Shown: positions 51,470 through 60,956 of the stretch, piece after piece
Layout: every line of letters begins with the position of its first letter
Position numbering within the stretch: position 1 is the first letter of the stretch
NCBI RefSeq assembly: GCF_022180385.2
Contig: NZ_BQME02000002.1
Span: 2,196,501 to 2,260,500 of the forward strand
Source of the DNA: Paenibacillus sp. L3-i20
GTDB taxonomy: Bacteria; Bacillota; Bacilli; Paenibacillales; Paenibacillaceae
Length of the DNA: 64,000 nucleotides
Reading direction: 5' to 3'
Notes under the pieces: model-generated
What the model was told of the DNA's origin: nothing
Seen by the model: only the letters and a program-made list of their open reading frames with translations
The model's database searches: none
Translations under genes and position numbers: made by a program

Positions 51470-52312
51470 ATGACGCGTTTTCTGTGTGAACTTGCTATGG
51501 TAAGCACAAGTGGGTATTACAGGTGGGTTAAAGCAGAACCATATCGACAGCTCCGAGCAGCTGATGATGAACAGGACATACAACTCATCAAGCAACACTT
51601 TGAAGCATTGCGGGGTAGGGCTGGAGCCCTCGTAATCAAGATGCGTCTGGAGCAAATCAGCGGTGTCATCATGAACCACAAGAAAATTCGTCGTCTTATG
51701 CGCAAGTTCAATCTCGTTGCGGAGATCAGACAAGCGAATCCGTATCGGAGAATGGCCAAGGCAACGCAGGAGCATTTGACATGCTCAAATCTTTTGAAGC
51801 GTCAGTTTGACCAAGGAGAGCCAGAGAAAGTATTCCTCACCGATATCACATATCTGCGGTATGGAAGCGGCCAATGGGCATATTTTTCGTGTGTAAAGGA
51901 TGGTGCAACCAGACAAATTCTTGCCGATTACGTCGCTACTACATTAGAGCTACCACTTGTCGAACAAACGATTCATCGCTTGTTGGAACGGCTAGATGGA
52001 AATGTTCATCCCGAAGCAATCTTTCACTCTGATCAAGGCATGCACTACACGCATCCTAAGATACAGCTTCAAATCAAGAAAGCTGGATTTAAGCAATCCA
52101 TGTCCCGTAAAGGTAACTGCTGGGATAATGCTTCGATGGAATCATTCTTTGGGCATATGAAAGATGAGGTTGATTTTAAAGATTGTCAGACTATCAATGA
52201 GGTAAGGGCACGTGTAACTGATTACATTGCCTACTACAACTCCGAGCGGTATCAATGGTCGTTAAAAAAGATGACCCCTGACGAATTCAGAGGTCATCTC
52301 CTTGCTAGTTAA
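51470..52312 (+). CDS. IS3-family OrfB (DDE transposase)
   Basis: The 280-residue frame, in the -1 phase relative to orfA, contains an HTH_21-like start and an integrase core with the DDE residues: D in FLTDITYL (about 124), D in IFHSDQGMHY (about 186) and E in DNASMESFFGHMKDE (about 222). The sequence upstream of the first ATG is open in the same phase and reads ETLTPSERYEIINHSIRTHG, the usual junction region, so the product is made mainly as an OrfAB fusion. No stop interrupts the frame. Confidence 0.92.
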   Translation: MTRFLCELAMVSTSGYYRWVKAEPYRQLRAADDEQDIQLIKQHFEALRGRAGALVIKMRLEQISGVIMNHKKIRRLMRKFNLVAEIRQANPYRRMAKATQEHLTCSNLLKRQFDQGEPEKVFLTDITYLRYGSGQWAYFSCVKDGATRQILADYVATTLELPLVEQTIHRLLERLDGNVHPEAIFHSDQGMHYTHPKIQLQIKKAGFKQSMSRKGNCWDNASMESFFGHMKDEVDFKDCQTINEVRARVTDYIAYYNSERYQWSLKKMTPDEFRGHLLAS

Positions 52313-52383
52313 GACTGAGGGTGTTTATATAAACTGTCTACAATTAGGGTCACAGTTCACACTCAGGGCCAACAGCATTTTTT

Positions 52384-52415
52384 CATATCACCTCATCACG
52401 ATGGGGTGATTATTT
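52384..52415 (-). terminator. Terminator of the 76-residue gene
   Basis: ATCACC-x-CATC and GATG-x-GGTGAT pair around 52387-52411, close to the stop at 52422. It is next to the split cytochrome terminator. Confidence 0.5.
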
Positions 52416-52421
52416 TATATG

Positions 52422-52649
52422 TTAGTATCCGATAAATTGTCCGTTCAATTTGGGTGATCTGGCTACATGCAAGACAGCTGGACCGGCATATGTCCAGTTT
52501 GTCTCCCCCATCTGTGGATGGGTCGGAAACAAATCACCACGAATGAGAAGTAAATCATCTCCCCAATCATCGCAATACAATCCATCATACTGCACCATAT
52601 GTCCTGTTTTAAACCGGCGCTTTACCCGTTGCTCCCGAAGTTCTCTCAT
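52422..52649 (-). CDS. Small protein, YjzC-like in part, function unknown
   Basis: The roughly 75-residue protein (MRELREQRVKRRFKTGHMVQ...) is soluble. Its RGDLFPTHPQMGETNWTY segment resembles the 'GDRFP....W.Y' pattern of small YjzC-type proteins; this is a weak likeness. The ATG at 52649 has GGAAGGAG seven bases upstream, better than the ATG two codons earlier. It lies downstream of acpS on the same strand with its own site. Confidence 0.6.
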   Translation of the reverse strand: MRELREQRVKRRFKTGHMVQYDGLYCDDWGDDLLLIRGDLFPTHPQMGETNWTYAGPAVLHVARSPKLNGQFIGY

Positions 52650-52713
52650 AGTCATGCTCCTTCCACCGCATACTTCTACTATCTAATACATTCCAAGTAT
52701 GGGCGAAAGGTGA

Positions 52714-53109
52714 CTATATAATGCGTTCTACGACAGCAAAGGCGGAGGCAATATCACGTTCATGAGTTATCGTTATGTGTATGCGAACAGTGTTAGGGTC
52801 CATTTTCAATCGTTGCCATGCTCCATCGCTTAATTTGCAACTAGGCTTACCAACTTCATCACGAATAATATCGATATCTTGAAAACCGAGACAAGTCCCA
52901 ATACCACAACCAAATGCTTTTGATACGGATTCCTTTGCCGCAAATCGTCCAGCCACATATTGATGAAGACGGGCCCCGCGATAAGTCGCGGCAATTGCCC
53001 TTTCGCTCTCTGTCAATATTCGCAATATGAAACGTTCCGCAATTTTCCCTTCTAACATCTCAGCCACTCGATGAACAGCTGATAAATCATGTCCAATGCC
53101 AATAATCAC
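52714..53109 (-). CDS. acpS: Holo-[acyl-carrier-protein] synthase
   Basis: The 131-residue protein has the AcpS signatures IIGIGHDLSAVHRV (metal-binding D) and YVAGRFAAKESVSKAFG (about 56-72), plus ITITHERDIASAFAV near the C-terminus. It transfers 4'-phosphopantetheine from CoA to apo-ACP. The usual GIGxD motif is intact. GTG 53109 follows an AGGTG site by five bases; the frame is open further upstream without one. Confidence 0.9.
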   Translation of the reverse strand: MIIGIGHDLSAVHRVAEMLEGKIAERFILRILTESERAIAATYRGARLHQYVAGRFAAKESVSKAFGCGIGTCLGFQDIDIIRDEVGKPSCKLSDGAWQRLKMDPNTVRIHITITHERDIASAFAVVERII

Positions 53110-53198
53110 ACGAACACCTGCCTTTTCCTTGATGGTGACATTAGCAGATGGTCGTGAGGTTGTCAACAATTACATCCTAGTATTCAGCCGGATAACCT

Positions 53199-54614
53199 TT
53201 ATTCTTTTTTGCTACTGCGCTCAAAATGATGGGTTTCTCCTGTTGAATCTGTAACATCCACTGTCAACATACCGGTGTCGGCAGCAGTGAAGAAGGTTCC
53301 TTCTCCTTCATAGTTATACTTCGTAAATCCAGGGAATGAATACGGCTCATTTTGTAGCGGTACAGGCTGAACCGGCATTACAACTTTGCTAGTACTAGCC
53401 TTATTACTTGATCCGCCCCCATCTTTGATGAGAGCAACGTTAACTGTTTGTGGAGCTTCAAGATTCTCCGGCAGCCATACGCTCAGTCGAACGACTTGAA
53501 CATCGCTATCATCCTTTGGATCTACCCTTAACGTCATATGAGCTTTTTCACCCATAACATGCCAATAGATCGGCTCCATACCAGGCGTCGCACTAACTTG
53601 TGGTGGAGGAGAAGTTGTAGATAACCAGCCAGCTAAAACAATTAACCCAACAGCCATCACGATTTCTGCCCGAACACCAATAATTAATGCCCTCGTGCCT
53701 TGAGCTGCAGATCGCAGCTTGCGATGTAGTGCTGCAATACCAACAATAAGCAGCAATAAGATGGATTTAGCTAGGGCTAACTTGCCATATTCACTCTTCC
53801 AAAGCTGTTCCAATGCCGTAAGTTGATCAGCCGTCAGCCATATACCGCTTATTACGATTACAACAATGCTGGATACCGCCCATTTCGAAAATCGCTCCGC
53901 TGTCACATGCAATTGCTCGATGCTATTCCGATCATAAGTAAGCGACCAAATACCTGCTAAACCACCCACCCAAATTACGGCGGCAGCCATATGAATGCAG
54001 TGAGCGACAATTGCTGCTCCACCTTCAGATATCGATGCGTAGGCATGACCCGTAAGCGGGAATGTAACTACAGTTACTACTGCAATACCTATTTTCAACG
54101 GATTTGCCCATATGCCATCCCTTTGCGGAGCAAATGCCAAAATGAATATTAGTATTGCTGCTGCCGGTCTAAGTAGTGCGACATGCCCTACCATCGTTGA
54201 TGTAACTATTGTGCTCCACGGGATGCCGCCAAACTGCTCTACTAACATGTTGATTCGGTAACATCCCGATGCAAACCAAATCAATGCGGCAACTATCATA
54301 ACGATACGTTCTGCCCCTAATGTAAAACCCTTTGGAGATTTCGCTTCTTTATCTCTCCAAAGAACGTAGCGGAAAAATAATGAAGCGCCTAATAATATGC
54401 CTGCAACAACATCCCATATACGAAGCACTACCATCAAGCGTTGACCGCCTGAATGATCATGTTCTTGTGATTCATCCAGAGACTCTGCACTTGCTCCCAA
54501 AGCAATGCCTTCGCCTTCCATTTCAAATCCGTAATAAGCATCCGCTGAGACGAAGCCAGGCAAACATGCCCACAACATAACTAATATGCTAATGTAAACG
54601 TAACGTTTCTTCAT
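53199..54614 (-). CDS. copD: CopD family copper resistance protein
   Basis: The 471-residue protein has a signal sequence or first span (about 5-25), then seven to eight hydrophobic segments containing AIVAHCIHMAAAVIWVGGLAG, the CopD histidine motif (about 210-230). A soluble C-terminal extracytoplasmic domain of about 130 residues follows. The family is linked to copper uptake or cytochrome oxidase copper supply (YcnJ-like). The usual CopC domain is absent at the N-terminus. ATG 54614 follows AAAGGG by six bases. Confidence 0.82.
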   Translation of the reverse strand: MKKRYVYISILVMLWACLPGFVSADAYYGFEMEGEGIALGASAESLDESQEHDHSGGQRLMVVLRIWDVVAGILLGASLFFRYVLWRDKEAKSPKGFTLGAERIVMIVAALIWFASGCYRINMLVEQFGGIPWSTIVTSTMVGHVALLRPAAAILIFILAFAPQRDGIWANPLKIGIAVVTVVTFPLTGHAYASISEGGAAIVAHCIHMAAAVIWVGGLAGIWSLTYDRNSIEQLHVTAERFSKWAVSSIVVIVISGIWLTADQLTALEQLWKSEYGKLALAKSILLLLIVGIAALHRKLRSAAQGTRALIIGVRAEIVMAVGLIVLAGWLSTTSPPPQVSATPGMEPIYWHVMGEKAHMTLRVDPKDDSDVQVVRLSVWLPENLEAPQTVNVALIKDGGGSSNKASTSKVVMPVQPVPLQNEPYSFPGFTKYNYEGEGTFFTAADTGMLTVDVTDSTGETHHFERSSKKE

Positions 54615-54821
54615 AAGCAGCCCTTTGTACAAAATCCCATTTCAAAATTAACCTCCATTAGATACAGACAGTAGTACTTATACTATCATTGACTAAACAA
54701 CTCGACATGACTCGAACGGGCTATATAGGGTGAAACAAATGTGAACTAACTGATTCATCGCCACTTACCAATATGCGGCCATATTTCAATATATGTTTTA
54801 ATTGACTTGTTTTGGACGCTC

Positions 54822-54862
54822 AAAAAAGCCGTTCTAAGATACATGTATCTTAAAACGGCTTA
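54822..54862 (-). terminator. Terminator of nadE
   Basis: AAGCCGTTCTAAGATAC pairs with GTATCTTAAAACGGCTT (one mismatch), followed on the minus strand by TTTTTTGAG. Confidence 0.85.
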
Positions 54863-54876
54863 ATGTATGAGGAACA

Positions 54877-55686
54877 TTAGATACCCGGAATCGGGGATCT
54901 TTTATGCTCCGTTTTTAAATATTGCTTTTCCAGCTTCTCACGGACTGCATCGGCTATTTCTTTGCCCTCTAGGTAATCACTGTTATCATCATATTTGATG
55001 CCAAGCTCATCTTCATCCGTTTGGCCTTCCCAAAGCCCAGCAGTTGGTGCTTTGTGCAGCACACTGTCGGGTACTCCGATATGTGCGCCTATGAGCCGAA
55101 CTTGACGCTTGTTGAGTGTGCTGAGTGGAGTTATATCTACAGCTCCATCTCCCCACTTTGTATAAAAGCCTGTAATAGCTTCGGATGCATGATCGGTGCC
55201 AACTACTAGCAAATTCAAATCGAACGCTAGCGCGTATTGCATGACCATACGTGTTCTTGCCTTGACATTACCTTTGCCGCCGCGACTAATATGACGGTGG
55301 ATACCTAGCTTTTTGAAGCTATGTTCTACCTCAATCGCCATTTCGTCTACAGCTTCTCCAATATTTGTCTCCACCTTATGCGTAAGAGCAAATGCTTCCG
55401 CAACCGCATAGCTGTCCGAAATATCGGATTGCTCAGCATATGGCTGGAATACTCCCAGCGTCATATATTCCTTGCCAGTTTCCGCACTCAGTTCATCCGT
55501 CGCGCGCTTGCACAAACCAGCAGCAACCGCACTATCGAGACCTCCACTAATTGCAATGAGCAGACCTGTTGTACCGGAATTCAGTACATAATTTTTCAAG
55601 AAATCTACCCGCTTGCGTACTTCCACCTCTGGATCAATTGAAGGCTTCACACCGAGACGTTCAATAATTTGCTCTTGTAATGTCAT
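54877..55686 (-). CDS. nadE: NAD synthetase, ammonia-dependent
   Basis: The 269-residue protein lacks a glutaminase domain. It has the PP-loop ISGGLDSAVAAGL (about 45-57), KARTRMVMQYALAF, GTDHASEAITGFYTKWGDGA and an ending HKRSPIPGI. It makes NAD from deamido-NAD, ATP and ammonia. The length fits the short NadE form. It lies 13 bases after the bacilliredoxin gene, so the two may be one transcript. Confidence 0.95.
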   Translation of the reverse strand: MTLQEQIIERLGVKPSIDPEVEVRKRVDFLKNYVLNSGTTGLLIAISGGLDSAVAAGLCKRATDELSAETGKEYMTLGVFQPYAEQSDISDSYAVAEAFALTHKVETNIGEAVDEMAIEVEHSFKKLGIHRHISRGGKGNVKARTRMVMQYALAFDLNLLVVGTDHASEAITGFYTKWGDGAVDITPLSTLNKRQVRLIGAHIGVPDSVLHKAPTAGLWEGQTDEDELGIKYDDNSDYLEGKEIADAVREKLEKQYLKTEHKRSPIPGI

Positions 55687-55699
55687 ATGGCAGCTCCTA

Positions 55700-56134
55700 T
55701 TAAACGCAATATTTATCGAATGCTTCAGTCAGATCAGCAGCAATATCAGCTGCAGAACGATTCTCGATTTGATGACGCTCAATGAAATGAACTAACTCTC
55801 CATTTTTCATCAAAGCGATGGAAGGTGATGATGGAGGGTACGGTGCAAAATATTCACGAGCTTTTGCTGTTGCTTCTTTATCTTGTCCTGCAAACACTGT
55901 AAACAATTTATTAGGTGTAACAGAATGTTGCAAAGCTTGAGCAACGCCTGGACGACATTGACCAGCTGCACATCCACATACCGAATTGACAACGATGAGT
56001 GCAGTACCTTCTTCATTCGGAACGTTAGCTTCTACATCTTCTGGTGTACGAAGCTCCTCAATACCTAATTTTGTAAGATCATCACGCATTGGTTGAACCA
56101 TATCTACCATATATCTTTCAAATGACATCGACAT
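55700..56134 (-). CDS. BrxA/BrxB family bacilliredoxin
   Basis: The 144-residue protein has the conserved CGC active site in VNSVCGCAAGQCRPGVA (about 50-65) and the family ending LTEAFDKYC. Bacilliredoxins remove bacillithiol from protein thiols in Firmicutes. The motif is intact. It precedes nadE; the redox link between NAD supply and thiol repair is suggestive only. AAAGGAG lies nine bases before the ATG. Confidence 0.92.
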   Translation of the reverse strand: MSMSFERYMVDMVQPMRDDLTKLGIEELRTPEDVEANVPNEEGTALIVVNSVCGCAAGQCRPGVAQALQHSVTPNKLFTVFAGQDKEATAKAREYFAPYPPSSPSIALMKNGELVHFIERHQIENRSAADIAADLTEAFDKYCV

Positions 56135-56190
56135 GTTGACACACTCCTTTAATATCTTGAATTTAGCTTATATTATACCGTTCCTTACGA

Positions 56191-56231
56191 AAAGAAAGCA
56201 ACCAAAGTCATTTCTTTGATTGCTTTCTTAA
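56191..56231. terminator. Terminator between histidine kinase and bacilliredoxin genes
   Basis: GAAAGCAACCAAAG and CTTTGATTGCTTTC form an interrupted stem. It overlaps the stop codon end of the kinase gene. Confidence 0.6.
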
Positions 56232-57961
56232 CTTTGTGCCACTTTGGAATAGGAATACTCCATATCATCAACACTACTATGTACTTTTTCAATTTTTGAT
56301 ATCTTAAAAGTAATAATAAAAGTTGTCCCAATTCCTTCCACGCTTTTTATATCTATTCGTCCCTGATGGCGCTCAGCGATACTTAAGCAAAGAGGTAAGC
56401 CTAATCCAGTTCCATTTGATTTGGTTGTAAAAAAAGGCTCAAATAAGTTCACCATCTTATCTTGCGGTATCCCGATCCCATTATCCGAAATATGTATACT
56501 GACTTCTCCCTCAGTATGATGTGTGGCAATTCGGAGGATTCCCTTCTCTCGCATTGCCTCCATCCCGTTTCTCGCAATGTTAAGCAACATTTGCTTCACT
56601 TCTCGATCGTTCAACATCAAAGGCGGCAGCTCAGGGCACAAATCAACTTCTACTGTTTGTCCCCTCATATTCGCATCTGCTTGCAGTAATGGAACAAGCT
56701 CGTTAATACTTGCATTCAGCGATGTGGACTCCATCTTAAGCTTCCTATTTTGGGCAAGAGACAGAAAGTCGTTAATGATAAGATTAGTCCGATCCAGTTC
56801 ATTCAATATAATTTTGAAGTATTCATAGTGGTTCTGCGGGCTTCGTTCTTGTATGAGCTGTACAAATCCTCGAATGACCGCCATTGGATTGCGTATTTCA
56901 TGTGTTATACTTGCAGCCATTTGTCCAACAAGGCTGAGTCTTTCCATCCGTCCAATCTCTACACGGAGTCGACTAAGCTCGGTCGCATCCTGCGCAATTA
57001 ATACAGCTCCTGATACGTCATTGTTGGTCATATCACGCAAAGTTACATTGGTGTAAAATACCATTTTTTGATCATCCGTATTCGTTAGCGTAGTATTCGC
57101 TTTGTCATGCAATGCTTTATCATGTAATGCTTGTTCTAGAAGTTTGGAACTAATATTGCTTTCCTTCGATCCAAGGGCATCTCTGTAATGAACGTTCTTT
57201 AATTCATCTACACTTGAATAATTGTTTTGCAAACTAAGAAGATTCAAACACTCTTCATTTACGTGCGTAATAATACCCTCTTGATCTACAATCATAACAG
57301 CCAGTGGAGCTCTATCTATAAATTGTTGTAACTTTTCGGCTTCGTTCCTATAACTGGAAGATAACTGTTTTACTTTAAAAAGAAGTTGCTGCTTCTCACT
57401 AATATTTTCAATGATATAGATTGAGAGCCAGCTAGCCAAAATAAGTCCAACTACCGAAACTAAAAAGTGCATTGTGATTTCTGATAGGAGCTGGACATTT
57501 TTCTGCGACATAAATATGATCGTACTGATGAGCAGATATATACCCAAAACGCTAATAAGAACAATACCTATATTTTTTTTGCGAGCTGCAGGAACTGCCT
57601 TATAAGAGTTACTGATAACAAGTAAAATAGCTGTAACAATTATAATAAAAATAATAAATAATATTTTTTCGCTGAGACCTACTATTGTTACAACGTGCAG
57701 ACCTGCATATAACAGGGTTAGCCCAATGATAGCTCTATAACCACCGTAAAGTGAACCAATCAGATATGGAACAAGGCGAAAATCGACCTCGTTTTGATGA
57801 ATTACTGAGGTGGTCAACATACATAGAACGATAGATATACCACTCATTATTGCAATAAAATTCTCGAAACCCTTCCAGCTATGCTCCTTATTATGCAAAA
57901 GAAGAAAAGTAAATACTGGTAAGACGGATAAGAAAAATTGGAGTAGTAAATCCTTTATCAA
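56228..57961 (-). CDS. Orphan PAS sensor histidine kinase, sporulation-kinase type
   Basis: The 577-residue protein has a 5TM-LYT-like membrane sensor (about 5-195), a coiled coil, a PAS domain (about 215-330, LAVMIVDQEGIITHVNEEC), a HisKA domain with the phosphoacceptor histidine in ITHEIRNPMAVIRGF (about 353-367), and an HATPase domain with N, G1 and G2 boxes (NIARNGMEAM, ISDNGIGIP, GTGLGLPL). No response regulator is adjacent. This is the layout of KinB-type kinases that phosphorylate Spo0F; the window also holds kapB. The start is TTG with AGAAGGAGG 11 bases upstream. Confidence 0.9.
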   Translation of the reverse strand: MIKDLLLQFFLSVLPVFTFLLLHNKEHSWKGFENFIAIMSGISIVLCMLTTSVIHQNEVDFRLVPYLIGSLYGGYRAIIGLTLLYAGLHVVTIVGLSEKILFIIFIIIVTAILLVISNSYKAVPAARKKNIGIVLISVLGIYLLISTIIFMSQKNVQLLSEITMHFLVSVVGLILASWLSIYIIENISEKQQLLFKVKQLSSSYRNEAEKLQQFIDRAPLAVMIVDQEGIITHVNEECLNLLSLQNNYSSVDELKNVHYRDALGSKESNISSKLLEQALHDKALHDKANTTLTNTDDQKMVFYTNVTLRDMTNNDVSGAVLIAQDATELSRLRVEIGRMERLSLVGQMAASITHEIRNPMAVIRGFVQLIQERSPQNHYEYFKIILNELDRTNLIINDFLSLAQNRKLKMESTSLNASINELVPLLQADANMRGQTVEVDLCPELPPLMLNDREVKQMLLNIARNGMEAMREKGILRIATHHTEGEVSIHISDNGIGIPQDKMVNLFEPFFTTKSNGTGLGLPLCLSIAERHQGRIDIKSVEGIGTTFIITFKISKIEKVHSSVDDMEYSYSKVAQS

Positions 57962-58000
57962 TATAGGCTTAGCCTCCTTCTAGAAACATGAATCGTGCTA

Positions 58001-58840
58001 TTATGGAAGCTTTACATTCAACCAGTTAACAATTTTGCTTACTGCCTCGTCACCATTTGTATCGTTATGAAGTTCATGCAGCCCACCTTCAATAGATTCC
58101 CAATCACATTGTTCACCTAGGCTAATTCCGAGTTGCTTACTTGCTTCATAAGAAGTGACACGATCACCAGTCCCATGCATAAGCAGCAATGGTACATGAA
58201 GATCCCTGCTATGTTGAAGAGCCCATTCACCTGCGGCCTGAACCTCGATATACGTTTTTGGAGTGATTGTTGTATGATTAAGCGGATCATCACTAAGCGG
58301 AGCGATATTGAGCTTGCTTGGACGATACAAATCTTCTTGTTTCAAAGGTGTAGACATAGGTAGGCTCGGCAAAACAACAGCTACCCCACGTCCAACCCAT
58401 TCTTTGATCGCAGATGGTTTAAATGCAAGTCGCAGCCAAGGGCTGGCAAGAATTAATCCCGAAATTTCTGGCTTATGTCTAAGTGCGCAATTGAGTGCGA
58501 TATTTCCACCCATACTGTGTCCATATAAAAACATCTCAAGATTAGGATGTCTATTGCTAGCTTCCTTCATAACGCGGATCGTGTCATCCAATGCAGCGCT
58601 CAGCGAAATCATATGTCCACGCTTTCCTTCCGATCGACCATGACCCTGATGATCAAACGCAACTACGATATAACCTGCATCGGTTAATTGCTTGGCTACA
58701 AATTGATAACGTTCTCCATGCTCTCCATGTCCATGACAAATGACGACAATCGCTCTAGAGGTCTGATCCACTGGCAGCCACTCCCTCACATAAACCCTCT
58801 TGGCACCAGCACCTAATGTTTCCCATTCTTCACGCAACAT
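58001..58840 (-). CDS. Alpha/beta hydrolase, monoacylglycerol lipase-like
   Basis: The 279-residue protein has VICHGHGEHGERYQFVA (oxyanion region), FDHQGHGRSEGKRGHM, the nucleophile LYGHSMGGNIALNCAL (about 104-119), the acid in LLMHGTGDRVTSYEAS and the histidine in GGLHELHND. This is the lysophospholipase/monoglyceride lipase subgroup. It is a soluble protein near the histidine kinase gene, about 40 bases upstream of it in transcription order. The real substrate is unknown. Confidence 0.87.
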   Translation of the reverse strand: MLREEWETLGAGAKRVYVREWLPVDQTSRAIVVICHGHGEHGERYQFVAKQLTDAGYIVVAFDHQGHGRSEGKRGHMISLSAALDDTIRVMKEASNRHPNLEMFLYGHSMGGNIALNCALRHKPEISGLILASPWLRLAFKPSAIKEWVGRGVAVVLPSLPMSTPLKQEDLYRPSKLNIAPLSDDPLNHTTITPKTYIEVQAAGEWALQHSRDLHVPLLLMHGTGDRVTSYEASKQLGISLGEQCDWESIEGGLHELHNDTNGDEAVSKIVNWLNVKLP

Positions 58841-58949
58841 TACTTATCCATCTCCTTGCCCGAGTATAATAATTAAATTATACTTTAAACCATGAAATTG
58901 AATACAGAAAATGTTGCAGGAATATAATCGATTTTGTAGGAGTATGAAA

Positions 58950-60215
58950 ATGAACTATGATGTAATTGTAGTGGGAGCCGGTTCATCCGGACTAATGGCA
59001 AGTGTATCAGCAGGCGAGTACGGCGCCAAAGTACTGCTTTTGGATAAAGGAGACAAGCTAGGACGTAAGCTTGGCATTTCTGGTGGCGGCCGTTGTAATG
59101 TTACTAACGCAAAGGAACCTGATGAACTAATCAAAAATATTCCAGGAAACGGAAAGTATTTATACAGTCCCTTTGCTGTATTTAATAATCGAGATATTAT
59201 GAGTTTCTTTGAAGGTCTCGGTATTCGGCTGAAAGAAGAAGACAATGGACGCATGTTTCCAGTAAGTGATAAAGCTAAAACTGTAGTCGATGCTTTAGTT
59301 AATAAGGTTCGTGCGCTTGGAGTAGACATTTCTGTCAACAGCCCCGTTGAGAAAGTGATTTATGAAAATGGCAGTGCTGTAGGTGTTAAACTGAAATCGG
59401 GTAAAACTATTCGTGCAGGAGCTGTCATCGTAGCAGTAGGCGGTAAATCTGTTCCGCAAACTGGTTCAACAGGTGACGGATATAGTTGGGCAGAGCAGGC
59501 AGGGCACTCTATCGTAGATCTCTTTCCGACAGAAGTACCGCTGACATCTAACGATTCTTTCATTCGCAGTAAAGAGCTGCAAGGGCTCTCCCTGCGAAAT
59601 GTTTCCTTATCCATCTGGAACGCAAAAGGCAAAAAGGTCATTCAACATGATGGAGATATGATCTTCACTCACTTTGGTATATCTGGTCCTATTGCGCTGC
59701 GCTGCAGCCAATTTGTAGTTAAAGGACTAAAGCAAAGCGGTGCTGAGTCCGTTAAAGCAACGATTGATCTTTCACCCGATTTATCTGCTGATGAAGTGTT
59801 TAACCAAACATTAGAGTTATGCAAAATTGACTCTCGCAAAAGTATAAAAAATGTGCTCAAAGGTTATTTTCCAGAAAAGCTTATCCCCTTATTGCTCCAG
59901 CAATCTGGGCTCCAAGAGCATGTAACTTACGATAATATTCCTAAGCAAGCTTGGTTAGAGTTGGCCCGGATTTCTAAAGCTTTCCCCGTCATGATAAACG
60001 GAACATTGTCTATTGAAGAAGCTTTTGTTACTGGGGGCGGGGTTAACCTTAAGGAAATAGATCCGAAGTCGATGCAGTCAAAGCTCATGAACAACTTATA
60101 TTTCTGTGGGGAAATATTAGACATCCACGGCTACACCGGCGGATATAACATAACTGCTGCCTTCACAACTGGTTATAATGCTGGTAAACATGCGGCAGAG
60201 AATAAGTTGTCGTGA
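58950..60215 (+). CDS. HI0933/YtfP-like FAD-dependent oxidoreductase
   Basis: The 421-residue protein has an FAD Rossmann loop VIVVGAGSSGLMASVSAGEY (about 5-24), LGRKLGISGGGRCNVTNA (about 38-55) and a C-terminal HGYTGGYNITAAFTTG. This is the HI0933 (BaiN/RdsA-like) family, of which B. subtilis YtfP is a member. ATG 58950 lies seven bases after AGGAG; 13 upstream codons lack a site. The physiological substrate is not known. Confidence 0.9.
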   Translation: MNYDVIVVGAGSSGLMASVSAGEYGAKVLLLDKGDKLGRKLGISGGGRCNVTNAKEPDELIKNIPGNGKYLYSPFAVFNNRDIMSFFEGLGIRLKEEDNGRMFPVSDKAKTVVDALVNKVRALGVDISVNSPVEKVIYENGSAVGVKLKSGKTIRAGAVIVAVGGKSVPQTGSTGDGYSWAEQAGHSIVDLFPTEVPLTSNDSFIRSKELQGLSLRNVSLSIWNAKGKKVIQHDGDMIFTHFGISGPIALRCSQFVVKGLKQSGAESVKATIDLSPDLSADEVFNQTLELCKIDSRKSIKNVLKGYFPEKLIPLLLQQSGLQEHVTYDNIPKQAWLELARISKAFPVMINGTLSIEEAFVTGGGVNLKEIDPKSMQSKLMNNLYFCGEILDIHGYTGGYNITAAFTTGYNAGKHAAENKLS

Positions 60216-60336
60216 GTACAATAAGAGGAATCAGTTTTGAACTGATAACAATGATTTTAGAACGAGGTTATCTGTATGGTAATTAGTCTATTCATTCCAC
60301 CGTTCATCCTAGGTGTTCCTCTAGATATGTAAACAT

Positions 60337-60369
60337 AAAAATGACGTGCCGGTTGGCACGTCATTTTTT
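60337..60369 (+). terminator. Terminator of the YtfP-like gene
   Basis: A perfect 14-bp stem AAAAATGACGTGCC/GGCACGTCATTTTT with a GGTT loop, then more T residues. Confidence 0.92.
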
Positions 60370-60446
60370 GCATTGTTTACGACATTTGCTACTCGAAACT
60401 TAATCTTTTGATTACGTAGTGAACGTGAACTTCTATTGGCGTGTTT

Positions 60447-60836
60447 TTAGATATGAACATCGCCAGCTAAATGATTGTACTCCTCCGGGTCAGGCAGAAA
60501 CTCATTAGCATCATTCGCCTTGGCATTCCAATTATGAAGTTCCTCTTCATACACCAAGTCCTCATTAACGACATGAGCAGGAATCGTTATTGCATTAAGC
60601 GCATAAGTCGTATTTGTAATAGCTTCTGCCGCAATATGCGTCTGCTCCACCAATTGACCGCCATGAGATTGGGCAATTTCGAGTGCTGATGTCAAATCAC
60701 TGCCTTCAATATGAATATGCAAGCGACTATTGTTATGCATAACGGGCTCATAACCAAGCTCCTGCAGCATATTGCTTGCTAAATCAGCACTTTTGCTATC
60801 ACTAAAGTCGAACAATATAGCTGATTGTTGTGACAA
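60447..60836 (-). CDS. Unknown protein next to czcD, with ferredoxin-like N-terminal half
   Basis: I do not recognise this 129-residue protein. The first 70 residues alternate beta and alpha (AILFDFSDSKSADLASNMLQ, then RLHIHIEGSDLTSALEIAQ) in a way compatible with a small ferredoxin/ACT-like fold. The C-terminus is acidic and contains several histidines. It follows czcD by about 120 bases on the same strand. Metal-related function is a guess from context. Confidence 0.6.
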   Translation of the reverse strand: MSQQSAILFDFSDSKSADLASNMLQELGYEPVMHNNSRLHIHIEGSDLTSALEIAQSHGGQLVEQTHIAAEAITNTTYALNAITIPAHVVNEDLVYEEELHNWNAKANDANEFLPDPEEYNHLAGDVHI

Positions 60837-60956
60837 AAAACATCTCCCTTTCAGTAACTATTCCATTGTGTTCAATAGTTCTGCTTTTAGCATGCCAACA
60901 TACTAGGGAAAACATTACTGCTTATTAACAATCTGAGCTATTTTTTATTGCATCAC

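Larger units (their letters stand above)
50881..52359 (+). mobile_element. IS3-family insertion sequence (IS150-like), complete
   Basis: The element spans 1,479 bp. The ends are TGAACTGTGACCC (50881-50893) and its exact reverse complement (52347-52359), that is 13-bp perfect terminal repeats beginning TG. CACT is present directly outside both ends (50877-50880 and 52360-52363), a 4-bp target duplication. Two overlapping-phase genes, orfA and orfB, encode a helix-turn-helix protein and a DDE transposase. Both frames are intact, so the copy may be active. Confidence 0.93.
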
